A DNA stretch of 64,000 nt from Mycobacterium terramassiliense (GTDB lineage Bacteria > Actinomycetota > Actinomycetes > Mycobacteriales > Mycobacteriaceae): NCBI RefSeq assembly GCF_900157385.1, contig NZ_LT717701.1, positions 2,264,352 to 2,328,351 of the forward strand, written 5' to 3'. The notes below the pieces were generated by a model. It had not been told where the DNA came from and did not search any database. It worked only from the letters and a program-made list of their open reading frames with translations. Each line of letters opens with the position of its first letter. Position 1 is the first letter of the stretch. A program made the position numbers and the translations under genes. Positions 33,835 through 43,198 of the stretch are shown in pieces.

Positions 33835-35454
33835 GTGGCAAACCTTTCGTACGAGCGGGGTCCGAGCGAGCCCCGGCTGCTCGAGACGACGATCGGGGCC
33901 AACCTGGCGGCCACGGCCGCGATGCACGCGCAGCGCGACGCCCTCGTCGACGTCGTCGCCGGGCGACGCTGGAATTACGCGGAACTGCTGGTCGCCGTGC
34001 GGCGGCTGGCGACGGGATTGGTGCGAGCCGGGATCGGGGTCGGAGACCGGGTCGGCGTCTGGGCGCCCAACCGCTGGGAGTGGGCGCTCGTCCAGTACGC
34101 GACCGCGGAGATCGGCGCCATCCTGGTGAGCCTCAACCCCGCCTACCGGGCGCGCGAATTGGAGTATGCGCTAACGCAATCCGGTGTCGCGATGGTGATC
34201 GCGGCCCGGCGGTTCAAGGACGCGGACTATGCCGCCTTGCTGGACGAGGCGGCGCCGCGCTGCCCCGAGTTGCGCGACGTGGTGCTCCTGGACGGCGACC
34301 GCTGGGAGGAGCTCGCCGGCGCCGAGGCCGACCCCGTGGCGCTGGCGCAGATCGCGGCGACGCTGGATCGGCGCGATCCGGTCAACATCCAATACACCTC
34401 GGGCACAACGGGATACCCGAAGGCGGCGACGCTGAGCCATCGCAACATCCTCAACAATGGCTACCTGGTGGGCGAGCTGCTCGAGTACACCGAGCGCGAT
34501 CGGATCTGTATCCCGGTGCCCTTCTATCACTGCTTCGGCATGGTGATGGGCAACCTGGCGGCCACCAGTCACGGCGCCTGCATGGTGATCCCGGCGCCCG
34601 GCTTCGACGCCGCCGCCACCCTGCGCGCGGTGCAGGCCGAACGGTGCACCAGCCTCTACGGCGTCCCGACGATGTTCATCGCCGAGCTCGCCCTGCCCGA
34701 ATTCGACGACTACGACCTGGGCAGCCTGCGCACCGGCATCATGGCCGGCTCGCCGTGCCCGGTCGAGGTGATGCGCAAGGTGATCGAGCGCATGCACATG
34801 CCGGGCGTCTCGATCTGTTACGGCATGACGGAAACCAGCCCGGTGTCCACCCAGACGCGCAGCGACGACCCGGTGGCGCGGCGCGTCGGCACCGTCGGCA
34901 GGGCGGGCCCGCATCTCGAGGTCAAGGTGGTGGACCCGGCGGGCGGGCGGACCGTGCCGCGCGGGGTGGCCGGAGAGTTCTGCACGCGGGGCTACTCGGT
35001 GATGGCCGGCTATTGGAACGACCCCGAGCGGACGGCCGAGGTCATCGACGCCGACGGCTGGATGCACACCGGCGATCTGGCCGTCATGGACGAGTGCGGC
35101 TACGTCCAGATCACCGGCCGGATCAAGGACCTGATCGTCCGCGGCGGCGAGAACATCTCCCCGCGCGAGATCGAGGAGTTCCTGCACACCCATCCCGATA
35201 TCGTCGACGCCCACGTGGTCGGGGTACCCGACGCGCGCTACGGCGAGGAGGTCATGGCGGTGGTCATGCTGCGCGACGCGTCGCCGGCGCTGACCCTCGA
35301 GGACCTGCGGGAGTTCTGCGCCGGGCGGATCGCGCACTTCAAGGTTCCGCGCTACCTGCGCATCGTCGACGAATTCCCGATGACGGTCACCGGCAAGGTC
35401 CGCAAGACCGAGATGCGGGCGCAGGCGATCGAGTACCTGCGTGACCAGGACTGA
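33835..35454 (+). CDS. fadD35: Acyl-CoA synthetase FadD35 (Rv2505c homologue)
   Basis: The start is GTG at 33835, preceded by GGAGG; the product has 539 residues. The AMP-binding loop is IQYTSGTTGYPKAATL, followed by CYGMTETSPVSTQT, the hinge GRIKDLIVRGGENIS and the catalytic lysine in TVTGKVRKTE. It activates a medium-chain or branched fatty acid to acyl-CoA. It is divergent from bkaR and ends 92 bases before scoA. Confidence 0.9.
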   Translation: MANLSYERGPSEPRLLETTIGANLAATAAMHAQRDALVDVVAGRRWNYAELLVAVRRLATGLVRAGIGVGDRVGVWAPNRWEWALVQYATAEIGAILVSLNPAYRARELEYALTQSGVAMVIAARRFKDADYAALLDEAAPRCPELRDVVLLDGDRWEELAGAEADPVALAQIAATLDRRDPVNIQYTSGTTGYPKAATLSHRNILNNGYLVGELLEYTERDRICIPVPFYHCFGMVMGNLAATSHGACMVIPAPGFDAAATLRAVQAERCTSLYGVPTMFIAELALPEFDDYDLGSLRTGIMAGSPCPVEVMRKVIERMHMPGVSICYGMTETSPVSTQTRSDDPVARRVGTVGRAGPHLEVKVVDPAGGRTVPRGVAGEFCTRGYSVMAGYWNDPERTAEVIDADGWMHTGDLAVMDECGYVQITGRIKDLIVRGGENISPREIEEFLHTHPDIVDAHVVGVPDARYGEEVMAVVMLRDASPALTLEDLREFCAGRIAHFKVPRYLRIVDEFPMTVTGKVRKTEMRAQAIEYLRDQD

Positions 35455-35507
35455 GCGCCGCCGGCCGCCCTGGACTCGGTGGCGTAGCCGGTGGTATCCT
35501 CAGCCCA

Positions 35508-35523
35508 GTTAATGAAGATTAAC
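35508..35523. promoter_or_regulatory. Probable BkaR operator upstream of scoA
   Basis: GTTAATGAAGATTAAC is a perfect palindrome (6-base arms, 4-base spacer) ending 23 bases before the scoA ATG. It shares GTTAAT-N4-AnTAAC with the site at 33765-33780, so the same dimer could control both promoters. Confidence 0.7.
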
Positions 35524-35546
35524 TGAAATTGGAGGCTGCTGCGGCG

Positions 35547-36293
35547 ATGGACAAGGTGGTGGCGACAGCCGCCGATGCGGTCGCCGACATAACCGACGGC
35601 TCGTCTTTGGCGGTCGGGGGATTCGGGTTTTGCGGCATCCCCGAAGCGCTGATCGCGGCGCTGGTCGACAGCGGCGTCCGCGATCTCGAGACGGTGTCCA
35701 ACAACTGCGGCGGCTACGGTGTCGGGCTGGAAGCCCTGTTGCACCACAAGCGAATTCGCCGGGCCGTCGCGTCGTACGTCGGTGACAACAAGGAATTCGC
35801 CCGCCAGTTCCTCGCCGGTGAACTCGAGGTGGAGCTCACCCCGCAGGGCACGCTGGCGGAGCGGCTGCGCGCCGGGGGCGCGGGGATCCCGGCGTTCTAC
35901 ACGCCCGCGGGGGTCGGCACGCCGGTGGCCGACGGCGGGCTGCCGTGGCGCTACGACGCCGCCGGTGCGGTGGCGGTGATGTCGCCCCCGAAGGAGACCC
36001 GCGAGTTCGACGGCGTGACCTACGTTCTCGAGCGCGCGATCCGCACCGACTTCGCGCTGGTGCACGCCTGGAAGGGCGACCGGCACGGCAACCTCGTCTA
36101 CCGGGCGGCCGCCGCCAACTTCAATCCCGACTGCGCGACGGCCGGCAGGATCACCATCGCCGAGGTCGAGCACCTCGTCGAGCCCGGCGAGATCGACCCG
36201 GCCGCGGTGCACACCCCGGGCGTGTTCGTGCACCGGGTGGTCCACGTGCCCGATCCCGCAAAGCCGATCGAGAAGGTCACGGTGCGCCCGTGA
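35547..36293 (+). CDS. scoA: 3-oxoacid CoA-transferase subunit A
   Basis: From the ATG at 35547 (GGAGG 11 bases upstream) the product has 248 residues, equal to Rv2504c. The N-terminal VGGFGFCGIPEALIAALVDS and LETVSNNCGGYGVG are the conserved CoA-transferase A motifs. With ScoB it moves CoA from succinyl-CoA to acetoacetate, the end product of leucine breakdown. It leads the operon that extends to bkdC. Confidence 0.93.
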   Translation: MDKVVATAADAVADITDGSSLAVGGFGFCGIPEALIAALVDSGVRDLETVSNNCGGYGVGLEALLHHKRIRRAVASYVGDNKEFARQFLAGELEVELTPQGTLAERLRAGGAGIPAFYTPAGVGTPVADGGLPWRYDAAGAVAVMSPPKETREFDGVTYVLERAIRTDFALVHAWKGDRHGNLVYRAAAANFNPDCATAGRITIAEVEHLVEPGEIDPAAVHTPGVFVHRVVHVPDPAKPIEKVTVRP

Positions 36294-36370
36294 GCGCGCC
36301 GACGACGATGCAGTGGGGGTACCGCCCGCTTGCGGGGGACGGAGCGATGCTGAGGAGCGGCGCTAAATGA
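36290..36370 (+). repeat. MIRU-like interspersed unit between scoA and scoB
   Basis: The insert has the hallmarks of mycobacterial interspersed repetitive units: GATGCAGTGGGGGTACCGC near one end and GCTGAGGAGCGGCGC near the other. A 26-codon ORF runs right through it, overlapping the scoA stop (GTGA at 36290) and the scoB start (ATGA at 36367). MIRUs typically sit in operons with this overlap arrangement and keep genes translationally coupled. Confidence 0.75.
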
Positions 36371-37011
36371 CGTGGAGCAGGGAGGCCCTGGCCGCCCGGG
36401 TGGCCGCCGAATTCGAGGACGGCCAATACGTCAACCTCGGCATCGGCATGCCCACCCTGATCCCCAACCACATCCCCGACGGCGTCACCGTCGTCGTCCA
36501 CTCGGAGAACGGGATACTCGGTGTCGGGCCATATCCGCGGGCCGAGGCCGTCGACGCGGACCTGATCAACGCGGGCAAGGAGACGGTTACGACGATGCCT
36601 GGCGCGGCGTTCTTCGGCTCCTCGGCCTCGTTCGGGATCATCCGCGGCGGGCACCTCGACGTCGCGGTGCTTGGGGCCATGCAGGTTTCGGCCACCGGCG
36701 ACCTGGCCAACTGGATGATCCCGGGGAAGATGGTCAAGGGCATGGGCGGCGCGATGGACCTGGTGCACGGCGCCCGTAAGGTGATCGTGATGATGGAGCA
36801 CACCGCGCGGGACGGCAGCCCGAAAGTCGTTGAGCGGTGCACCCTTCCGCTGACCGGCGTGGGCTGCGTCGACCGCATCATCACCGACCTTGCCGTCATC
36901 GACGTGTGTGACGACGGCCTGCACCTCGTCGAGACGGCCCCCGAGGTCTCCGTCGACGAGGTGCTGGCCAAAACCGAACCGCCCCTTGCGCTGACCGGGA
37001 GGCACGCATGA
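36367..37011 (+). CDS. scoB: 3-oxoacid CoA-transferase subunit B
   Basis: The 214-residue protein has EFEDGQYVNLGIGMPTLIPN and VHSENGILGVGPYP, where the glutamate of SENG is the catalytic residue that forms the CoA thioester. GAMQVSATGDLANWMIPGKM is also conserved. It pairs with ScoA. Its ATG overlaps the MIRU-like ORF stop, and its TGA overlaps the accD1 ATG by 4 bases. Confidence 0.93.
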   Translation: MTWSREALAARVAAEFEDGQYVNLGIGMPTLIPNHIPDGVTVVVHSENGILGVGPYPRAEAVDADLINAGKETVTTMPGAAFFGSSASFGIIRGGHLDVAVLGAMQVSATGDLANWMIPGKMVKGMGGAMDLVHGARKVIVMMEHTARDGSPKVVERCTLPLTGVGCVDRIITDLAVIDVCDDGLHLVETAPEVSVDEVLAKTEPPLALTGRHA

Positions 37012-38594
37012 GCACCGCCGTGGAAACCGCGCCGTCGTTCGCCGATCAGCACCGGCGCCTCGTCGCCGAATTGAACGCGAAGCTGGCGGCCGCGGCATTG
37101 GGCGGAAACGAGCGCGCCCGGGAGCGCCACGTCAGCCGCGGCAAGCTGCTGCCCCGCGAGCGGGTGGATCGCCTGCTCGACCCGGGCAGCCCGTTTTTGG
37201 AGCTGTCCCCGCTGGCCGCCAACGGCATGTACGACGACGAGTCCCCGGGGGCCGGGATCATCACCGGAATCGGTCGCGTGTCGGGGCGCGAGTGTGTGGT
37301 CGTCGCCAACGACGCGACCGTCAAGGGCGGCACTTACTACCCGATGACGGTCAAGAAGCACCTGCGCGCGCAGGAGGTGGCGCTGCAGAATCGGCTGCCG
37401 TGCATCTACCTGGTGGACTCCGGCGGCGCCTTTTTGCCGCGCCAGGACGAGGTCTTCCCCGACCGCGAGCATTTCGGGCGGATCTTCTACAACCAGGCGA
37501 CCATGAGCGCCAAGGAAATCCCGCAGGTGGCCGCCGTTCTCGGCTCGTGCACGGCCGGCGGCGCCTACGTGCCGGCGATGAGCGACGAAGCCGTGATCGT
37601 GCGCGAGCAGGGCACCATCTTCCTGGGGGGCCCGCCGCTGGTCAAAGCCGCCACCGGCGAGATCGTCTCGGCCGAGGAACTCGGCGGCGGCGACCTGCAT
37701 TCGCGGGTCTCCGGCGTCACCGACCACCTCGCCGACGACGACGAGGACGCGCTGCGCATCGTCCGCTCGATCGCGGAAACCTTCGGTCCGCGTGACGCCG
37801 GCCAGTGGGAGGTGCAGCCCTCGATCGAGCCCAAGCATGCCCAGTCCGAGCTCTACGACGTCGTGCCGCCCGACCCGCGCGTCCCCTACGACGTGCACGA
37901 GGTGATCGTGCGGCTGGTCGACGGCAGCGAATTCAGCGAATTCAAGGCCAACTACGGCAAGACGCTGGTGACCGCCTTCGCGCGCATCCACGGTCATCCC
38001 ATCGGCATCGTCGCCAACAACGGCGTGCTGTTCAGCGAATCCGCCTTGAAGGGCGCGCATTTCATCGAGCTGTGCGACAAGCGCAAGATCCCGCTGCTGT
38101 TTTTGCAGAACATCGCCGGGTTCATGGTCGGCCGCGACTACGAGGCCGGCGGCATCGCCAAGCACGGCGCCAAGATGGTCACGGCGGTGGCCTGCGCGCG
38201 GGTGCCCAAGCTGACCATCGTGATCGGCGGGTCCTATGGCGCCGGCAACTATTCGATGTGCGGTCGGGCGTACTCGCCGCGCTTCCTGTGGATGTGGCCC
38301 AACGCCCGCATCTCGGTGATGGGCGGCGAGCAGGCCGCGTCGGTGCTGGCGACCGTGCGCGGCGAGCAGCTGACCGCGGCGGGCACACCGTGGTCGGGCG
38401 AAGACGAAGAGGCGTTCAAGGCGCCCATCCGCCAGCAGTATGAGGACCAGGGCAACCCGTACTACTCCACGGCGCGCCTCTGGGACGACGGCATCATCGA
38501 CCCGGCCGATACCAGAACGGTTCTGGGCCTGGCCCTTTCGGTGTGCGCCCACGCGCCGCTGGACCCGGTCTCCTACGGCGTATTCCGGATGTGA
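37008..38594 (+). CDS. accD1: 3-methylcrotonyl-CoA carboxylase beta subunit (carboxyltransferase)
   Basis: The 528-residue carboxyltransferase has IYLVDSGGAFLPRQDEVFP, SCTAGGAYVPAMSDEAVIV and FLQNIAGFMVGRDYEAGGIA, the acyl-CoA and biotin pocket motifs of MCC-type subunits. AccA1-AccD1 of M. tuberculosis has 3-methylcrotonyl-CoA carboxylase activity. It is coupled to scoB by ATGA and is followed 6 bases later by accA1. The product is 3-methylglutaconyl-CoA. Confidence 0.93.
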   Translation: MSTAVETAPSFADQHRRLVAELNAKLAAAALGGNERARERHVSRGKLLPRERVDRLLDPGSPFLELSPLAANGMYDDESPGAGIITGIGRVSGRECVVVANDATVKGGTYYPMTVKKHLRAQEVALQNRLPCIYLVDSGGAFLPRQDEVFPDREHFGRIFYNQATMSAKEIPQVAAVLGSCTAGGAYVPAMSDEAVIVREQGTIFLGGPPLVKAATGEIVSAEELGGGDLHSRVSGVTDHLADDDEDALRIVRSIAETFGPRDAGQWEVQPSIEPKHAQSELYDVVPPDPRVPYDVHEVIVRLVDGSEFSEFKANYGKTLVTAFARIHGHPIGIVANNGVLFSESALKGAHFIELCDKRKIPLLFLQNIAGFMVGRDYEAGGIAKHGAKMVTAVACARVPKLTIVIGGSYGAGNYSMCGRAYSPRFLWMWPNARISVMGGEQAASVLATVRGEQLTAAGTPWSGEDEEAFKAPIRQQYEDQGNPYYSTARLWDDGIIDPADTRTVLGLALSVCAHAPLDPVSYGVFRM

Positions 38595-38600
38595 CCTGCA

Positions 38601-40583
38601 ATGTTTGACACCGTACTTGTGGCCAACCGCGGCGAGATCGCCGTGCGGGTGATCCGCACCCTGCGCCGCCTGGGCATCCGATCGGTCGCCGTCTACAGCG
38701 ACCCCGACGCCACCGCGCGCCACGTGCTCGAGGCCGACACGGCCGTGCGACTGGGCCCCGCCGCGGCGCGCGAGAGCTACCTCGACATCGACAAGGTCAT
38801 CGACGCCGCGACGCGCACCGGCGCCCAGGCGATCCACCCGGGCTACGGGTTCCTCTCGGAGAACGCACATTTCGCCGCGGCCTGCGAACGCGCCGGCGTG
38901 GTGTTCCTGGGGCCGCCGACAAGAGCGATCGAGGTGATGGGCGACAAGATCACCGCCAAGAACGCCGTCGGGGCCTTCGACGTGCCGGTGGTGCCGGGCG
39001 TGGCCAAGCCCGGGCTGACCGACGACGAACTCGTCGCGGCGGCCGACGAGGTCGGCTACCCGGTGTTGATCAAGCCGTCGGCCGGTGGCGGCGGCAAGGG
39101 CATGCGGCTGGTGGACGACCCGGCACGACTGCGCGAGGCACTCGTCAGCGCCCGACGCGAGGCCGGCTCATCATTCGGTGACGACACGCTGTTTTTGGAG
39201 CGGTTTGTCTTGCGGCCCCGGCACATCGAGGTGCAGGTGCTCGCCGACACCCACGGCAACGTCGTCCACCTGGGCGAGCGCGAGTGCAGCCTGCAGCGCC
39301 GCCACCAGAAGGTCATCGAGGAGGCGCCCTCACCGCTGCTCGACGCCGAGACGCGCGCACGGATCGGCGCCGCCGCCTGCAACACCGCCCGCAGCGTCGA
39401 CTACGTCGGCGCCGGCACGGTGGAGTTCATCGTCTCCGCGGACCGACCCGACGAGTTCTTCTTCATGGAGATGAACACCCGGCTGCAGGTCGAACATCCG
39501 GTCACCGAGGCGGTCACCGGCCTGGACCTGGTCGAGTGGCAGCTGCGGGTCGCCGCCGGTGAAAAGCTCGGATTCGCCCAGGACGACGTCGAATTGCGCG
39601 GCCACGCGATCGAGGCCCGCGTCTACGCCGAAGACCCGGCACGCGGGTTCCTGCCCACCGGCGGCCGGGTGCTCCAGGTGTTCGAACCGTCGGGTGACGG
39701 CGTGCGGGTGGACTCGTCGCTGCTGCCCGGCACGATGGTCGGCAGCGACTACGACCCGATGCTGAGCAAGGTGATCGCCCACGGTGGCGATCGCGACGAG
39801 GCGCTCGCGAAACTCGATCGGGCGCTGGCGCACACGATGATCCTGGGCGTGCAAACCAATCTCGAATTCCTGCGGTTCCTGCTCGCCGACGAGCGCGTGC
39901 GCGCGGGTGACCTGGACACCGCGCTGCTGGACGAGCGGCTGGCGGACTTCGCGCCGGCCCCGGCGCCCGACGACGTGCTCGCCGCCGGCGGCCTCTACCG
40001 CCAGTGGGCTCTGGACCGCCGCGCCCGAGGCAACCTATGGGCGGCGCCGACCGGATGGCGGGTCGGCGGCGACGCCGCACCGGTGCGCACCGACATGCAG
40101 ACCCCGCTGCGCAGCGAGACGGTGTCGGTGTGGGGGCCGCCCGGCGCGGCCAGGGTGCAGGTCGGCGGCGGTGAGATCCACGCCGCCAGTGCGGAACTCG
40201 ACGGCGCGCGGATGAGCGTGACGCTGGACGGGCTGCGCCGCGAATACCGGTGGGCCGAGGCCGACCGGCACCTGTGGATCGCCGACGAGCGCGGGGCCTG
40301 GCACCTGCGCGAGGCCGAGGAGCACGCGATCCACCGCGCAAGCGGGACGCGCCAGGCCGAGATCGTCAGCCCGATGCCCGGCAACGTGATCGCCGTGCAG
40401 GCCGAATCCGGCGCCGAGGTCGCCGAGGGCGACGTGGTGGTGGTCGTCGAGGCGATGAAGATGGAACATTCGCTGGCCGCACCGGTTTCGGGGCGGGTGG
40501 AGGTGCTGGTCTCCGTCGGCGACCAGGTGACGGTGGACCAGGTGCTGGCCCGGCTGAGTGAAGAGAGCAAGGACGAATCATGA
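38601..40583 (+). CDS. accA1: 3-methylcrotonyl-CoA carboxylase alpha subunit (biotin carboxylase/BCCP)
   Basis: The 660-residue protein has an N-terminal biotin carboxylase with ATP-grasp (LIKPSAGGGGKGMRLVDD), HPGYGFLSENAHFA and MEMNTRLQVEHPVTE, then a linker and a C-terminal biotinyl domain with the attachment lysine in VEAMKMEHSLAAP. It carboxylates its own biotin with ATP and bicarbonate and hands CO2 to AccD1. It overlaps fadE19 by 4 bases. Confidence 0.94.
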   Translation: MFDTVLVANRGEIAVRVIRTLRRLGIRSVAVYSDPDATARHVLEADTAVRLGPAAARESYLDIDKVIDAATRTGAQAIHPGYGFLSENAHFAAACERAGVVFLGPPTRAIEVMGDKITAKNAVGAFDVPVVPGVAKPGLTDDELVAAADEVGYPVLIKPSAGGGGKGMRLVDDPARLREALVSARREAGSSFGDDTLFLERFVLRPRHIEVQVLADTHGNVVHLGERECSLQRRHQKVIEEAPSPLLDAETRARIGAAACNTARSVDYVGAGTVEFIVSADRPDEFFFMEMNTRLQVEHPVTEAVTGLDLVEWQLRVAAGEKLGFAQDDVELRGHAIEARVYAEDPARGFLPTGGRVLQVFEPSGDGVRVDSSLLPGTMVGSDYDPMLSKVIAHGGDRDEALAKLDRALAHTMILGVQTNLEFLRFLLADERVRAGDLDTALLDERLADFAPAPAPDDVLAAGGLYRQWALDRRARGNLWAAPTGWRVGGDAAPVRTDMQTPLRSETVSVWGPPGAARVQVGGGEIHAASAELDGARMSVTLDGLRREYRWAEADRHLWIADERGAWHLREAEEHAIHRASGTRQAEIVSPMPGNVIAVQAESGAEVAEGDVVVVVEAMKMEHSLAAPVSGRVEVLVSVGDQVTVDQVLARLSEESKDES

Positions 40584-41746
40584 CGACATCGATTACCGCG
40601 GGGACGCTGCCCAAGGAATACGAGGACCTTCGCGACACGGTGGCCGACTTCGCGCGCACCGTCGTCGCGCCGGTGTCGGCCAAACACGATGAGGAGCACA
40701 GCTTCCCGTACGAGGTTGTCGCCAAGATGGCCGAGATGGGCCTGTTCGGGCTGCCGTTCCCCGAGGAGTACGGCGGCATGGGCGGCGACTACTTCGCGCT
40801 GGCGCTGGCGCTCGAGGAGCTCGGCAAGGTCGACCAGTCGGTGGCGATCACGCTGGAGGCCGGCGTCGGCCTGGGCGCGATGCCGATCTACCGGTTCGGC
40901 ACCGAGGAGCAGAAGCAGAAATGGCTGCCGGACCTCACCGCCGGCCGGGCCCTGGCCGGGTTCGGCCTCACCGAACCGGGCGCCGGCTCCGACGCGGGCG
41001 CCACCCGCACCACCGCCCGCCTCGACGACGGCGAATGGGTGATCAACGGCACCAAGCAATTCATCACCAACTCCGGCACCGACATCACCTCACTGGTCAC
41101 CGTCACGGCGGTCACCGGAAGCCTCGCGGGTGACAAGAAGGAGATCTCGACGATCATCGTGCCCAGCGGCACACCGGGTTTCACCGTCGAACCGGTCTAC
41201 AACAAGGTGGGCTGGAACGCGTCGGATACCCACCCGCTGACCTTCGCCGACGCCCGCGTCCCCGAGGAGAATCTGCTGGGCGCCCGCGGGACCGGCTACG
41301 CGAACTTCCTGTCCATCCTGGACGAGGGCCGCATCGCGATCGCCGCGCTGGCGACCGGGGTGGCGCAGGGCTGCGTCGACGAAAGCGTCAAGTACGCCAA
41401 GGAACGCCAGTCGTTCGGCCAGCCGATCGGCTCCTATCAGGCGATCAGCTTCAAGATCGCCCGGATGGAGGCCCGCGCGTATGTGGCCCGCACGGCGTAC
41501 TACGAGGCCGCCGCGAAGATGTTGGCGGGCAAGCCCTTCAAGAAGGAGGCGGCGATCGCGAAGATGGTCTCTTCCGAGGCCGCGATGGACAACGCCCGCG
41601 ACGCCACCCAGATCCACGGAGGCTACGGCTTCATGAACGAGTATCCGGTGGCGCGCCACTACCGCGACAGCAAGATCCTGGAGATTGGGGAAGGGACCAC
41701 CGAGGTGCAACTGATGCTCATCGCGCGATCGCTGGGACTCTCATGA
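40580..41746 (+). CDS. fadE19: Acyl-CoA dehydrogenase (isovaleryl-CoA type)
   Basis: The 388-residue flavoprotein has FGLTEPGAGSDAGATRTTAR for FAD and substrate binding, ERQSFGQPIGSYQAISFKI, and QIHGGYGFMNEYPVARHYRD then KILEIGEGTTEVQ near the C-terminus. Its place between the carboxylase and the hydratase implies oxidation of isovaleryl-CoA to 3-methylcrotonyl-CoA. Electrons would go to ETF. It overlaps the next gene by 4 bases. Confidence 0.92.
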   Translation: MTTSITAGTLPKEYEDLRDTVADFARTVVAPVSAKHDEEHSFPYEVVAKMAEMGLFGLPFPEEYGGMGGDYFALALALEELGKVDQSVAITLEAGVGLGAMPIYRFGTEEQKQKWLPDLTAGRALAGFGLTEPGAGSDAGATRTTARLDDGEWVINGTKQFITNSGTDITSLVTVTAVTGSLAGDKKEISTIIVPSGTPGFTVEPVYNKVGWNASDTHPLTFADARVPEENLLGARGTGYANFLSILDEGRIAIAALATGVAQGCVDESVKYAKERQSFGQPIGSYQAISFKIARMEARAYVARTAYYEAAAKMLAGKPFKKEAAIAKMVSSEAAMDNARDATQIHGGYGFMNEYPVARHYRDSKILEIGEGTTEVQLMLIARSLGLS

Positions 41747-42249
41747 CGGATGCCAAGTCGATTGTTCAGCGGGGCTTGTGGTTTGAGGAGTTCGAGGTCG
41801 GCACGACCTACCTGCACCGGCCCGGCCGCACCGTCACCGAGGCCGACAACGTCTTGTTCACCACGCTGACGATGAACACCCAGTCGCTGCACCTCGACGC
41901 GGCGTGGGCCGCGCAGCAGCCGGGCTTTCGGGGCGAGCGGCTGGTGAACTCGATGTTCACCCTTTCCACGCTGGTGGGATTGTCGGTGGCGCAGCTGACG
42001 CTCGGCACCATCGTCGCCAACCTCGGCTTCTCCGAGGTGTCGTTCCCCAAGCCCGTCTTCCACGGCGACACGCTGTACGCCGAGACCGTGTGCACCGACA
42101 AGCGCGAATCGAAGAGCCGGCCGGGCGAAGGCATCGTCACCCTCGAGCACACGGGCCGCAACCAGCACGGCGACGTGGTGGCGCGCGCGGTGCGGACCAC
42201 GCTGGTGCAGAAGCGGCCAGACACACAAACAGGCCCAGAGGAGTCGTGA
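41743..42249 (+). CDS. MaoC-like hydratase (Rv2499c homologue)
   Basis: The 168-residue hot-dog fold protein has GRTVTEADNVLFTTLTMNTQ and LVNSMFTLSTLVGLSVAQLT, matching MaoC dehydratases. In the leucine pathway of this operon the missing step is hydration of 3-methylglutaconyl-CoA to HMG-CoA, so it is the likely hydratase; this role is inferred from position. It is coupled to its neighbours by 4-base and 1-base overlaps. Confidence 0.85.
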   Translation: MTDAKSIVQRGLWFEEFEVGTTYLHRPGRTVTEADNVLFTTLTMNTQSLHLDAAWAAQQPGFRGERLVNSMFTLSTLVGLSVAQLTLGTIVANLGFSEVSFPKPVFHGDTLYAETVCTDKRESKSRPGEGIVTLEHTGRNQHGDVVARAVRTTLVQKRPDTQTGPEES

Positions 42250-43070
42250 TGGACCTGCGCGCCGCCGGGCCCGGCTGGCTGTTTTGCCCGGCCGACCGCC
42301 CCGAGCGTTTCGCCAAGGCCGCCGCGGCCGCCGACGTGGTGATCCTCGACCTCGAGGACGGCGTGGCCGAGGCGGACAAGCCCGCCGCCCGCAAGGCGCT
42401 GCGGGAGACCCCGCTTGACCCCGAGCGCACCGTGGTGCGGGTCAACGCGGCGGACACCGACGAGCACGCCCGCGACCTGGACGCCCTGGCCGACACCGCG
42501 TACACGACCGTGATGCTCTCCAAGACCGAATCGGCCGCGCAGGTGAGTGCGCTCGCGCCGCGCGACGTCGTCGCGCTGATCGAGACCCCGCGCGGCGCGG
42601 TGTTCGTCGCCGAGATCGCCGCGGCCGAGGGCACCGCCGCCCTGATGTGGGGCGCCGAGGACCTGGTCGCCACGCTGGGCGGCAGTTCCAGCCGCCTGGC
42701 CGACGGCTCCTACCGCGACGTCGCCCGCCACGTCCGGTCGGCGACCCTGCTCGCGGCGGCGGCGTTCGACCGCATCGCGCTCGACGCCGTGCATTTGGAC
42801 ATCAAGGACATCGAGGGCCTGCGCGCCGAGGCCCATGACGCCGTCGCCGTGGGGTTCGACGCGACCGTCTGCATCCATCCCAGCCAGGTCGCGGTCGTAC
42901 GCGAGGCCTACCGCCCCACCGAGGAAAAGCTGGACTGGGCGCGCAGGGTGCTGGCGGCGGCACGGTCCGAGCGCGGGGTGTTCGCGTTCGAAGGACAGAT
43001 GGTCGATTCGCCGGTGCTCAAGCACGCCGCGATGTTGCTGCGGCGGGCGGGGGAGCCCGCGTCCGGGTAG
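42249..43070 (+). CDS. citE: CitE-like beta-hydroxyacyl-CoA lyase (Rv2498c homologue)
   Basis: From the ATG at 42249 the product has 273 residues, equal to Rv2498c. ADVVILDLEDGVAEADKPAA carries the metal-binding aspartates, VALIETPRGAVFVAEI the glutamate, and MWGAEDLVATLGG the active-site loop. Rv2498c is reported to cleave HMG-CoA and citramalyl-CoA, linking leucine and itaconate breakdown. It yields acetyl-CoA plus acetoacetate here. It precedes bkdA by 128 bases. Confidence 0.9.
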   Translation: MDLRAAGPGWLFCPADRPERFAKAAAAADVVILDLEDGVAEADKPAARKALRETPLDPERTVVRVNAADTDEHARDLDALADTAYTTVMLSKTESAAQVSALAPRDVVALIETPRGAVFVAEIAAAEGTAALMWGAEDLVATLGGSSSRLADGSYRDVARHVRSATLLAAAAFDRIALDAVHLDIKDIEGLRAEAHDAVAVGFDATVCIHPSQVAVVREAYRPTEEKLDWARRVLAAARSERGVFAFEGQMVDSPVLKHAAMLLRRAGEPASG

Positions 43071-43123
43071 GGCGCGACACGTTTTCGCCTCGGCCGTGAT
43101 CAACGCGGCGTCTTCGCATTTGG

Positions 43124-43129
43124 GCGCAT
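43124..43129 (+). promoter_or_regulatory. Possible -10 element upstream of bkdA
   Basis: In the 128-base gap between citE and bkdA there is a CATAAT sequence about 70 bases before the bkdA start, without a clear -35 box. The gap could allow separate expression of bkdABC. AAGGAGG lies just before the bkdA ATG. Confidence 0.3.
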
Positions 43130-43198
43130 AATGGGGGATACGCCAGTCTCGCGGCGAGTGGAGACTTTCGGGTAGCTGGCGATCGCCAAGGAGGCGGC

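Noticed and set aside
36363..38870. An 835-codon minus-strand frame opposite scoB and accD1
   Set aside because: It is a shadow of two well-supported genes, low in hydrophobic pattern and rich in His, Arg and Gly.
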